A stretch of 35,921 nt of DNA from Saprospiraceae bacterium. Its GTDB lineage: Bacteria; Bacteroidota; Bacteroidia; Chitinophagales; Saprospiraceae. Numbering within the stretch: position 1 is the stretch's first letter; the number at the start of each line of letters is the position of its first letter. Both the position numbers and the translations under genes were made by a program. Location of the stretch: the NCBI GenBank assembly GCA_020629965.1, contig JAHDCG010000011.1, positions 1-35,921 on the forward strand, given 5' to 3'. Shown here in pieces: positions 1 to 6,607 of the stretch. The notes under the pieces were generated by a model. The model was not told the DNA's origin, ran no database searches, and saw only the letters and a program-made list of their open reading frames with translations.

Positions 1-6
1 TTAAAA

Positions 7-38
7 GTCGCTGTTACTAAACCAAAAGTAACTGCGAC
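7..38. repeat. Imperfect inverted repeat (hairpin) downstream of gatA
   Basis: Arms 7-18 and 27-38 are complementary over 12 positions with one central T/T mismatch, around an 8-base loop. The hairpin lies about 60 bases beyond the gatA stop. It may be a transcription end or processing signal, but no strong T run follows it on the minus strand. The left arm also resembles the last codons of gatA (see findings). Confidence 0.45.
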
Positions 39-96
39 CTTCAGGTCGTCGGGAAGTAAACTTACATGAGACGTTTTGCGGTTGTTTTCAGACGAC

Positions 97-1533
97 TTAA
101 AAGTCGCCGTTACTCACAAAACTCAGCAATTCCGCTTCCCCAAACTTCCTGCCCATCAACTGCAACCCAATCGGCAGCCCTTCTTCCGTTTCTCCCACAG
201 GAAATGCCATCGCCGGAATGCCCGTCATATTTGCCTGTACCGTGAAAATATCCGCTAAATAAGCAGCAACGGGGTCGGTATTTTTCTCGCCGATTTTCCA
301 AGCGGGAGAGGGCGCAACAGGCATTAAAATGAAATCGTATTCTTCTAAAATTTCAAAAGTACGTTGCTGTATCAGCCGTCTGACCTTCTGCGCTTTGGTG
401 TAATACGCATCGTAATAGCCCGCACTCAAAACAAAAGTGCCGAGCATGATGCGGCGTTTAACTTCTTTGCCGAAGCCCTCCGTGCGCGAGAGGCGGTACA
501 TTTCATCGACGGTTTGCGCCTCGGGGCTGCGGCGACCGTAGCGCACCCCGTCGTAGCGGGATAAATTGGAGGAAGCCTCGGCGGTCGTGAGAACGTAGTA
601 GGCGGGGATGATGTAATCCAAATACGCAAAATCGACCGACACGACGACATGACCGGCGGCGCGGTATTTTTCGATGGTTTGCAGGGTTGCGTTGCGAACG
701 GCGGGGTCGATGCTCGCGTGATTAACGGCGGTGTCGAAGTAGGCGATTTTAGCTTTGCCGGAAAAAGGCGGCGTTTGGGAGTAAGCGGGCACGGCTTTGC
801 TGCTGCTCGTTGCATCGTATTCGTCTTGTCCCGCCATGATTTCCAAAAACAGCGCGGCGTCTTGCGGGCTGTGCGCAAGGATGCCGATTTGGTCAAAAGA
901 CGAAGCGTAAGCCAACAGGCCGTAGCGCGAAATGCGCCCGTAAGTCGGTTTCAGACCATACACGCCGCAGAAGGCAGCGGGCTGTCTGACCGAGCCGCCG
1001 GTGTCCGAGCCGAGCGAAACCAAACAAGTGTCTGCCTGCACCGCCGCCGCCGAGCCGCCCGAGCTGCCGCCGGGTACGCGATTGGTGTCCGCTGCGTTGC
1101 GCGTGACGCCGTAATGCGGGTTTTCCGTCGCCGAACCCATCCCGAACTCATCGCAATTTACCCGCCCGATGAGAAGCGCATCTTCGGCAAGACAGCGTTC
1201 AATTGCCGTCGCGGAAAAAAGAGACTCGAAGCCTTCGAGAATTTTAGAACCGCCCGTCACTTTATGATTTGCGTAGCACAGCACGTCTTTGATACTGATA
1301 ACCGCGCCGTACATTTTGCCGACGGATGCAGGATTTTCTTTGAATTTTTTGTCTAAATCCGCCGCTTTCGCCAAGGCTTCTTCCGCATAAACTTCCAAAT
1401 AAATATTCAGTTCTTCGGTTTCGGAGATGCGTTGCAGGTAGTATTCCGTCAGGGCGACGAGCGTCGTTTTGCCGGCGGTAAGGTCGGTGCGGATTTGAGT
1501 GAGCGTGGTATATTTCGGCGGTACGGTGAGCAT
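97..1533 (-). CDS. gatA: Asp-tRNA(Asn)/Glu-tRNA(Gln) amidotransferase subunit A
   Basis: GatA is the amidase subunit of GatCAB. It hydrolyses glutamine and passes ammonia to GatB, which converts misacylated Glu-tRNA(Gln) or Asp-tRNA(Asn) in the cytoplasm. The 478-residue protein has the full amidase-signature core: Lys82 in SIKDV, the Gly/Ser-rich stretch PGGSSGGS with Ser157, and Ser181 in GSDTGGSVRQP. The spacing of this Lys-cisSer-Ser triad matches the family (75 and 24 residues). Length is usual for GatA. The start is an ATG at 1533. gatB and gatC are not in the window, so the subunits are not encoded together here. The last six codons and the stop lie in a palindrome (93-106). A general amidase is the alternative, but the GatA-specific motif context makes gatA much more likely. 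Confidence 0.95.
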   Translation of the reverse strand: MLTVPPKYTTLTQIRTDLTAGKTTLVALTEYYLQRISETEELNIYLEVYAEEALAKAADLDKKFKENPASVGKMYGAVISIKDVLCYANHKVTGGSKILEGFESLFSATAIERCLAEDALLIGRVNCDEFGMGSATENPHYGVTRNAADTNRVPGGSSGGSAAAVQADTCLVSLGSDTGGSVRQPAAFCGVYGLKPTYGRISRYGLLAYASSFDQIGILAHSPQDAALFLEIMAGQDEYDATSSSKAVPAYSQTPPFSGKAKIAYFDTAVNHASIDPAVRNATLQTIEKYRAAGHVVVSVDFAYLDYIIPAYYVLTTAEASSNLSRYDGVRYGRRSPEAQTVDEMYRLSRTEGFGKEVKRRIMLGTFVLSAGYYDAYYTKAQKVRRLIQQRTFEILEEYDFILMPVAPSPAWKIGEKNTDPVAAYLADIFTVQANMTGIPAMAFPVGETEEGLPIGLQLMGRKFGEAELLSFVSNGDF

Positions 1534-1838
1534 TTTTAGTTGTTTAATCGTTTAGGCGTTTAGACAGTCTAATGCAAAGATTTATTAGTTGCTGATATTT
1601 TTTTTTGAACCTGATTTTTATGATTTCTATGATTTGTTATGATTTGGATTTTACTTCGTAAAATCTACACGACTGATGATGAAGATAACTGTCAGAAACT
1701 AACAAAACGCAGTACTAAACGCCTAACCAATTAAACGCCTAAACTAAAAGTAAAAATCGGTTTTCTTTTTACGCAACCGCAAACCTAAGGTTTTATGCCC
1801 GTCCGTTTTTGCCTGTTTTTCCTTTGTTTTACGAAAAG
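1534..1838. other. AT-rich intergenic region with inverted short repeats
   Basis: No convincing gene. The 305 bases between gatA and the M14 gene are strongly AT-rich. A 13-base element reading TTTAGGCGTTTAG at 1551-1563 is repeated in inverted orientation at 1715-1726 and 1732-1743, about 150 bases apart. A weak gatA promoter core (one mismatch to TAnnTTTG on the minus strand) lies near 1576-1583. Nothing else is recognisable. Confidence 0.5.
1551..1743. repeat. Inverted pair of CTAAACGCCTAA-type short repeats
   Basis: The element TTTAGGCGTTTAG (1551-1563) appears as its reverse complement twice at the other end (1715-1726 and 1732-1743), flanking about 150 bases of AT-rich DNA. Both ends lie in low-complexity sequence resembling the other short-period arrays in this window. 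I see no open frame between the arms and no flanking target-site duplication, so this is reported as a repeat rather than a mobile element. Confidence 0.5.
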
Positions 1839-2777
1839 TCAACGCCACGCAATGTGAAAAAGCGCGTCGCCCTGATTAACGACGGGCGAGTTTTCGTGAC
1901 CGATTAAAAAGCCGTCGCGGGGGGCGATGATAAAGACTTCTTCCTGTCCGTAAGGGTCGTTGATGACCCCGATTTTTTGCCCTTGTGTGACTTCATTTCC
2001 CGATTTGACAAACCATCTGAAAATGCCCGCACGCGGTGAGCGCAGCCATTTGGTGCGGTTAAAATGCAGGATGTTTTTCGGCGTTTCCGTTACAAAATCC
2101 GCCATGCCTTTTGCCGTCAAAACCCGCTTGATGCCCGCCGTGCCTGCGTCGATGCTGTATTGGTCGAAGCGCAAATTTTCGCCGCCTTCATAGACCAAAA
2201 TCGGAATGCCCGCCTGCATCGCCTCTTCGCGCATAGTGCTTGCAATCGCATTTTTCTCAATCAAACAGGGCGCGGCAAACATACCCGCGAGGGTTTTTGC
2301 CTTTTCGTCGCCGCGTGAGTAGCGAATTTGCGGATAGTTATAATGACTCCGCCCGCCCGTATGAAAATCCAATCCGCAGTCGATATACGGAAAAATTTCC
2401 GTCTTCACCGTATGCGCGACCCGCGATGCCAAAGACCCGCCCGCCGAGCCGGGAAAACTGCGATTGACATCTTTGCCGTCGGGCACTTCGCGCGAAAAGT
2501 TGATAAATCCATAGACATTCAGCAGCGGCACGGCGATGACCGAACCGCGTTTGAGATTTTCAAAAAGTCCGTCGGCTACGGCGCGGCGCACGATTTCTAC
2601 GCCGTTGATTTCATCGCCGTGTACGCCGCCGCAAACGAAAACGGTCTCGCCCGGCTGCGCACTGTGGTACACAAAAACGTTGATGTCGATGACGGTTCCG
2701 GAGGGCAGCCGACTGACTTGAAGTTCTATCTTTTTATTTTCGCCGGGGGCGACGGTTTGGTTGTTGATTTTTATCAC
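1839..2777 (-). CDS. M14-family succinylglutamate desuccinylase/aspartoacylase-like zinc hydrolase
   Basis: The 312-residue protein matches the AstE/aspartoacylase branch of M14 metallocarboxypeptidase-like enzymes, zinc-dependent amidohydrolases acting on N-acyl amino acids or peptides. Visible zinc and catalytic positions are His53 and Glu56 in GGVHGDE, Asn105-Arg106 in DVNRSFPG (substrate carboxylate binding), His139 in DFHTGG, and Glu197/Glu200 in YEGGE as candidate general base. The C-terminal ~80 residues form a beta-rich, lipoyl/biotinyl-like domain common in this subfamily. The substrate cannot be told from sequence. Close relatives are often next to a rimK-type ATP-grasp gene; none is seen here. 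The start is GTG at 2777; the next internal Met is residue 182, far inside the domain, so GTG is the only sensible start in this frame. A heptanucleotide array lies immediately upstream. Confidence 0.85.
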   Translation of the reverse strand: MIKINNQTVAPGENKKIELQVSRLPSGTVIDINVFVYHSAQPGETVFVCGGVHGDEINGVEIVRRAVADGLFENLKRGSVIAVPLLNVYGFINFSREVPDGKDVNRSFPGSAGGSLASRVAHTVKTEIFPYIDCGLDFHTGGRSHYNYPQIRYSRGDEKAKTLAGMFAAPCLIEKNAIASTMREEAMQAGIPILVYEGGENLRFDQYSIDAGTAGIKRVLTAKGMADFVTETPKNILHFNRTKWLRSPRAGIFRWFVKSGNEVTQGQKIGVINDPYGQEEVFIIAPRDGFLIGHENSPVVNQGDALFHIAWR

Positions 2778-2785
2778 GGTCGGGT

Positions 2786-2841
2786 GGTTGACGGTTGACG
2801 GTTGATGGTTGATGGTTGACGGTTGATGGTTGACGGTTGAC
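2786..2841. repeat. Heptanucleotide tandem array (GGTTGAY)8
   Basis: Eight uninterrupted 7-base units, GGTTGAC or GGTTGAT in the order C C T T C T C C, end 9 bases from the GTG start of the M14 gene. On the minus strand the array is free of stop codons in all three frames. It therefore lies in the leader of that gene and could change its frame relation to an upstream ATG at 2863. Confidence 0.9.
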
Positions 2842-2968
2842 GGTTTGGACAGGGAAAATTCATTGTGACGGTAAATTCTTATACCGGTTTTAGTACGCTT
2901 TTGCCGTATTTCTTGTTCTTGACCGCTGAACTATTAAAGAAAAAAGAAGTAATTTTGGGGACGGAACG

Positions 2969-3008
2969 CTCAACTCCTCAACTCCTCAACCTCTCAACCT
3001 CTCAACCT
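2969..3008. repeat. Octanucleotide tandem array abutting a start codon
   Basis: Five 8-base units run to 3008: two of CTCAACTC then three of CTCAACCT, followed by a partial unit. The acetyltransferase ATG is at 3015. An in-frame TAA at 3012-3014 just before that ATG means copy-number change cannot extend the protein. It would instead alter leader length. Confidence 0.85.
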
Positions 3009-3014
3009 CTCTAA

Positions 3015-3593
3015 ATGCAAAAATACCTCGAAGTCAATCAGGAACTGCGGCTTTACCCCGCTTCCGTCGATTTCGCAAAGCCGCTTTTTCAGCTCATTGC
3101 CGCGCAGCGCGACTACTTGCGTCGGCATTTGCCGTGGGCGGACGAGGTGACTTCCGAACAGGACATGCGGCGTATTTTGCGGCAAGATATTCAATTTAAC
3201 CGAGGCGGGCAAAAACTGACGACTTACATTCGCTATCGCGCGGAAGCGGCGGGCGCGGTTTCTTTAGTGCGCATTGACAAGATACACAAAAAAGCGGAAA
3301 TCGGTTATTGGCTGCGCGAGGATTTGCAGGGGCAGGGCATTATGACGCAGTGCGTCGAGCGATTGATTTTTTATGTTTTTAAGACGACGGATATTCAACG
3401 TTTGTATATGCAGATTTCGAGTGAAAATAAGGCGAGTTTGGCTTTGGCGCGGCGTATTGGGTTTAAGCACGAAGGGACGCTGCGGCGGGATGCTTTAATT
3501 AACGGGGCGTTTTGTGATATGGAGGTTTTTGGGTTGTTGAGGGGCGAGTTTGAGGAGAGAGGGGAGAGGAGAGAGGGGAGAGGGCGGTCGTGA
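3015..3593 (+). CDS. GNAT-family N-acetyltransferase, RimJ/RimL-like
   Basis: A 192-residue GCN5-related acetyltransferase, expected to transfer acetyl from acetyl-CoA to an amine such as a ribosomal-protein N-terminus or small molecule. The acetyl-CoA pyrophosphate-binding loop is LQGQGIM at about 104-110, in the usual place after the core strand EIGYWL. The motif-B region ENKASLALARRIGFKHEG at about 137-154 is typical of RimJ/RimL proteins. The fold appears to end near residue 180 (LLRGEFE). The last dozen residues, rich in Glu, Arg and Gly, are encoded by a GA-rich 14-base repeat and look like a tail added by repeat DNA. The start is the ATG directly after an in-frame TAA. Upstream DNA holds an 8-base repeat array. 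Substrate unknown. Confidence 0.85.
   Translation: MQKYLEVNQELRLYPASVDFAKPLFQLIAAQRDYLRRHLPWADEVTSEQDMRRILRQDIQFNRGGQKLTTYIRYRAEAAGAVSLVRIDKIHKKAEIGYWLREDLQGQGIMTQCVERLIFYVFKTTDIQRLYMQISSENKASLALARRIGFKHEGTLRRDALINGAFCDMEVFGLLRGEFEERGERREGRGRS
3552..3591. repeat. GA-rich 14-bp direct repeat at the 3' end of the acetyltransferase gene
   Basis: A 14-base unit (GAGGAGAGAGGGGA) is present twice in a row at 3552-3565 and 3566-3579, followed by a partial third copy. It is translated as the charged C-terminal tail. A near-identical GA-rich tract occurs outside coding sequence at 16024-16049. Confidence 0.75.
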
Positions 3594-3636
3594 TTAACGC
3601 GATTTTTGTGGGGAGTTTTTATAGGTTTGTAATACG

Positions 3637-3680
3637 AAAAAAGGCAGACGGTACTTGTGAAAGTACTGCCTGCCTTTTTT
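3637..3680. terminator. Bidirectional hairpin terminator between convergent genes
   Basis: The 19-base arms 3637-3655 and 3662-3680 pair with only two G-U type positions around a 6-base loop. They begin with six A and end with six T, so the hairpin has a U run in either direction. It lies between the plus-strand acetyltransferase gene and the minus-strand OmpA-like gene and probably ends both. Confidence 0.85.
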
Positions 3681-3748
3681 GATTAACCCGGTAATTTTTC
3701 GGAATAGCCTATCGACTAAAGTCGATGCTACGGAGCGAGAACGCCGTC

Positions 3749-3778
3749 CACCGTCCGCCAAACCACCGTCCACCGTTC
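3749..3778. repeat. Degenerate CCGTCCA heptamer repeats
   Basis: Four heptamer-like units (CCGTCCA, CCGTCCG, then CCGTCCA and CCGTTCT after an 8-base interruption) end just before the stop codon of the OmpA-like gene. This is similar in period to the arrays at 2786 and 14476 but different in sequence. Confidence 0.5.
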
Positions 3779-3780
3779 TC

Positions 3781-4569
3781 CTAATTCGCCGCTTGCGGAC
3801 TCTCCATTAGTTTGAAGAACTGGTCGAAGCGCGGTAAAATCAAAATCTCTGTGCGGCGATTTTGGGCGCGACCCTCGGCGGTGGTATTCGGTGCGCGGGG
3901 CACGTAGGAGGCGCGGCCTGCGGCGGTCAGTCGCTCGGGGGCGACGTAGTGTTCGCGTTGCAGAATGCGGACGATGCTCGTGGCGCGTTTGGCACTCAAA
4001 TCCCAGTTGTCTTTGGCTTCGGCGGTCGGTTTCATCGGCACATTGTCGGTGTGTCCTTCTACGAGTACGTTGAGTTCTTCGTGGTCGTTTAAGACGGTGG
4101 CGATTTTGCCTAAGATGTTTTGTGCATTGGAGTTAACGCGACTGCTGCCCGAGCTGAACAGCAGTTTGTCGGAAATGGAAACGTACACAATGCCGCCTTT
4201 GACTTCGACTTGTACATCTTTGTCGTTGATGTCGGAGAGGGAGCGTTTGAGGTTCATGACCAATGCCAAATTCAGCGAGTCTTTATACTGAATTTTATTG
4301 TTCAGATTTTGAATGGAAGCGTACTGGTCGCTGATATTTTCAATGGATTTACGAATACTCTGCGCGCCTTCGACGTTGACGACGGAGAGGTCTTCAAGGC
4401 GGTCGAGCAGTCCCGCGCCGGTGGCTTGTGAGTATGCTAATTGCTCTTCGAGCAGTTTGACTTTTTCTTGCGAGGCGGCAAGACTTTGTTCGAGTTGGGT
4501 CACTTTTGCTTTATTACAAGAGGTGAAAAAAGCGGCGGTGAGCAGGAGGAAAAAAAGCGATTTATACAT
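3781..4569 (-). CDS. OmpA/MotB-family peptidoglycan-binding lipoprotein
   Basis: The 262-residue protein begins with a lipoprotein signal peptide: hydrophobic core FFLLLTAAFF then the lipobox TSC, with Cys18 as the lipidated residue. Residues about 24-60 form a coiled coil (repeated Leu/Gln/Glu heptads). Residues about 120-245 are an OmpA_C domain with LLFSSGSSRVN, the conserved VEGHTDN motif and NRRTEILI, the segments that bind meso-diaminopimelate in peptidoglycan. Expected role: an outer-membrane lipoprotein anchored to the cell wall, supporting envelope integrity. No beta-barrel precedes the domain, so it is closer to Pal or MotB-C than to full OmpA. Its own promoter should lie in 4570-4700. 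The terminator at 3637-3680 lies beyond its stop. Confidence 0.9.
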   Translation of the reverse strand: MYKSLFFLLLTAAFFTSCNKAKVTQLEQSLAASQEKVKLLEEQLAYSQATGAGLLDRLEDLSVVNVEGAQSIRKSIENISDQYASIQNLNNKIQYKDSLNLALVMNLKRSLSDINDKDVQVEVKGGIVYVSISDKLLFSSGSSRVNSNAQNILGKIATVLNDHEELNVLVEGHTDNVPMKPTAEAKDNWDLSAKRATSIVRILQREHYVAPERLTAAGRASYVPRAPNTTAEGRAQNRRTEILILPRFDQFFKLMESPQAAN

Positions 4570-4698
4570 AATTCTGATAATTTTTGTGTGATCGGGGCTT
4601 GGCGGTAAAGGTAAAAGAAAAACGCACGAAAAGGTATATTCGTATCAAAAAATGCGGCAAATCGCATTCCGGACAAAGCAAAGAGACGTATTTATCGA

Positions 4699-4737
4699 CA
4701 AAAAAAACGCCTTTCCGAAGTCAATCGAAAAGGCGTT
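4699..4737 (-). terminator. Rho-independent terminator of the PRC-barrel gene
   Basis: Read on the minus strand, a 13-bp stem (arms 4725-4737 and 4706-4718, one G-U pair) with a 6-base loop is followed by a run of at least seven U (4699-4707). It begins about 30 bases after the stop of the PRC-barrel gene. Confidence 0.85.
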
Positions 4738-4767
4738 AAATCAGTCTTGGGGACTGTTCGTGTTCAT

Positions 4768-5358
4768 TTAGATGATGTTTGTCATCGACGTGCGTAATGC
4801 GCTGCGACGGTATTTACTGTCGCGGAAAAACGGTGAGTCATACACACTGCGGTCGAAATTTACACCCGTACCCGCGTATTCCGCCGCTTCCGAGTCGTGA
4901 ATTTTCTTTGCACCCGGCGCACCGATTAAGTGGTCGTAAACCGACTTTTCGTAGTGTGGGGTCAATGCCGTTTTCGATTTGTAGCGCGGGTAAGTACGGA
5001 AGTCCGTGTGCGACAAACCGGCAACATTGACGGTGTCGTTATCACGGTCGATTTCCACCAAACCTACGGGTACGATGATGATACGGTCACCGTCACGCTC
5101 GGTGTAAGTACCGACTGCTTTAGAATTTACCTGCGGAATATCATCGTTCAATTCGATTTCTACGTAACGCACCTTTTTGTCTTTCATATCGACCAGAAGG
5201 TTTTCTACTTCACCGATAGTCTTGCCGTCAGCGGTTTTTACGTTGTACTCACGAATATCGACATCGTCGTGGTGTACTTTCCAATCATCCAAGTTTTCCA
5301 AACGGTACAGTTGGCGATAGGTATTGGGAATGTCGTGATTTTTATTTGAATTCGTCAT
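4768..5358 (-). CDS. PRC-barrel domain-containing protein
   Basis: The 196-residue protein lacks a signal peptide and membrane segment. Residues about 30-120 match a PRC-barrel, the beta-barrel of photosynthetic reaction-centre H subunits and RimM, here in its stand-alone bacterial form: the segment around VKTADGKTIGEVENLLVDM, followed by RYVEIEL and DRIIIVPVGLVEID, is characteristic. The C-terminal 80 residues hold two related pieces, YEKSVYDHLI and FDRSVYDSPFF, suggesting a small internal repeat. Stand-alone PRC-barrel proteins are often stress-associated in other bacteria; the molecular role is unknown. It follows the membrane-protein gene at 5433 on the same strand with a 74-base gap and ends at a strong terminator, so the two are probably co-transcribed. 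Confidence 0.8.
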   Translation of the reverse strand: MTNSNKNHDIPNTYRQLYRLENLDDWKVHHDDVDIREYNVKTADGKTIGEVENLLVDMKDKKVRYVEIELNDDIPQVNSKAVGTYTERDGDRIIIVPVGLVEIDRDNDTVNVAGLSHTDFRTYPRYKSKTALTPHYEKSVYDHLIGAPGAKKIHDSEAAEYAGTGVNFDRSVYDSPFFRDSKYRRSALRTSMTNII

Positions 5359-5432
5359 TTTAAAATTATTTTTTTTGGTTAGATAAAAGTGTTTTTCGGG
5401 GAAAAGGAATTAGATGATTAGCCCTTTTAGAA

Positions 5433-6122
5433 TTATCCGATACGGTCTTCTTTTTCCAACGCAACCGACATTTTTGTCAGAACATCAGCAGCATCACTGA
5501 AAAATGTTTTCACGGCATCTTTTTGATGCAAAGTCAATTTGTCTGCTTTGAATGCTTTTGCTTCATCGCACACCATACGCACTTCTTTCGCCATATTCGG
5601 CAAGTGCTTCTGTTGAATTTGCTCCATCACTTTAGTGGCTGACATGAAGGCTTCCTGAATGTGGTCGGCGTGTTCGGTTGACATCGGATCATTATCCAAA
5701 ACCGCGACTTTATTCATCATCAGTTTTTTTGCATTCTGCAACTGTACGTCGTCAATATCGTAACGGTCGGTCATCGCTTCCAAAGAAGCAGACAACATTT
5801 TCAGTGCTTTACGGGTGTAATCGTGTTCCAAATTCATCTCCGCGTCCGGACTTTCGACGAAAGCCGCAAATGCTGCCGTTGATTTTGCAATCATGCCGTT
5901 ATCGGTTCTGACGCCGGTCGGTACAGGCTCACCTACACGGTCATTTTCCATCGCAATCGCCGTAGGGTCTTCCGCTTCAATTTGCGTATCTGCCTCGCCG
6001 ATTACCTCATTATCGTCATCGAAGGCGTTAAAAAGGAGGAAACCCGCAATTACTAAAAAAAGTAAGCCGAGCAACCAAGGCCAAATCGATGTTTTCTTTT
6101 CTTCTACTCTAATCTCTGCCAT
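5433..6122 (-). CDS. Hypothetical single-pass membrane protein with helical extracytoplasmic domain
   Basis: Not recognised. The 229-residue protein has a short charged N-terminus, one transmembrane helix at about 13-31 (WPWLLGLLFLVIAGFLLFNAF), then an acidic linker and a mainly alpha-helical domain from about 75 to 229 with many Met, Lys and Glu residues (for example KALKMLSASLEAM and KKLMMNKVAVLDND). It is probably anchored in the inner membrane with the helical domain in the periplasm. It lies upstream of the PRC-barrel gene and both appear to form one unit. The 150-base leader before its ATG contains a candidate promoter core at 6271-6278. Confidence 0.7.
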   Translation of the reverse strand: MAEIRVEEKKTSIWPWLLGLLFLVIAGFLLFNAFDDDNEVIGEADTQIEAEDPTAIAMENDRVGEPVPTGVRTDNGMIAKSTAAFAAFVESPDAEMNLEHDYTRKALKMLSASLEAMTDRYDIDDVQLQNAKKLMMNKVAVLDNDPMSTEHADHIQEAFMSATKVMEQIQQKHLPNMAKEVRMVCDEAKAFKADKLTLHQKDAVKTFFSDAADVLTKMSVALEKEDRIG

Positions 6123-6270
6123 TGTAAATTTGTTTTGGTTCTTTCTTAAATCCTATGTTGTTGATACAGAAAAATTCAAACCCCGAGCTGTTATATCCTA
6201 TTTGGGTTTTTAATATTTCTCTATCACAGGATTTACAAAAGAATGATTATTTTTTTTGGTTAGTAAATAA

Positions 6271-6278
6271 CAAACGTA
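6271..6278 (-). promoter_or_regulatory. Candidate -7 promoter element for 6122 gene
   Basis: On the minus strand this reads TACGTTTG, an exact match to the Bacteroidota -7 consensus TAnnTTTG. No TTG is found at the right distance upstream, and the ATG is about 150 bases downstream, so support is modest. Confidence 0.3.
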
Positions 6279-6562
6279 ATCATTAAGAGCAAGTGTTAGT
6301 TGCTGATAGTCAGTAGTTTACGTTCTGATGATAGAACGAGGACAGAGGCGGGATGTTCGGTGGAAATTGAAATTATTGTAAAAAAAGCGAGAGAGAGGAA
6401 ATAAAAAAGGGACGAATAGCCGTAGCCATCCGTCCGCTCATTGTAAATTTTATCATTACAACTTTTACAAGGCAAAACGTATGCCAAAAAATTTAATATG
6501 TTGACTTTTCGCTTTTATTTGTTGTACAAAAGACCCGATATTCTCTTTTTTTGCCAAAGCGG

Positions 6563-6570
6563 TATATTTG
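6563..6570 (+). promoter_or_regulatory. Candidate -7 promoter element for TonB receptor gene
   Basis: TATATTTG matches the Bacteroidota -7 consensus TAnnTTTG and lies 38 bases before the chosen ATG at 6608. No good -33 TTG is present at the expected spacing. Its position supports choosing 6608 over the upstream TTG codon at 6551, which would lie upstream of the transcript start. Confidence 0.4.
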
Positions 6571-6607
6571 TTTAATCTTTACGGTCTTATTCAAATCTGC
6601 TTTTTCT

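Larger units (their letters stand above)
6123..6607. other. Divergent intergenic/promoter region
   Basis: 485 bases without a supported gene, between the minus-strand membrane-protein gene and the plus-strand TonB receptor. It is AT-rich. Candidate promoter cores matching TAnnTTTG lie at 6271-6278 (minus, TACGTTTG) and 6563-6570 (plus, TATATTTG). Short open frames here have no protein-like composition. Confidence 0.5.

Noticed and set aside
88-97. Word resembling a Neisseriaceae DNA uptake sequence (TTTCAGACGA)
   Set aside because: Occurs once in a window otherwise clearly of Bacteroidota type, with no further copies seen; chance match.
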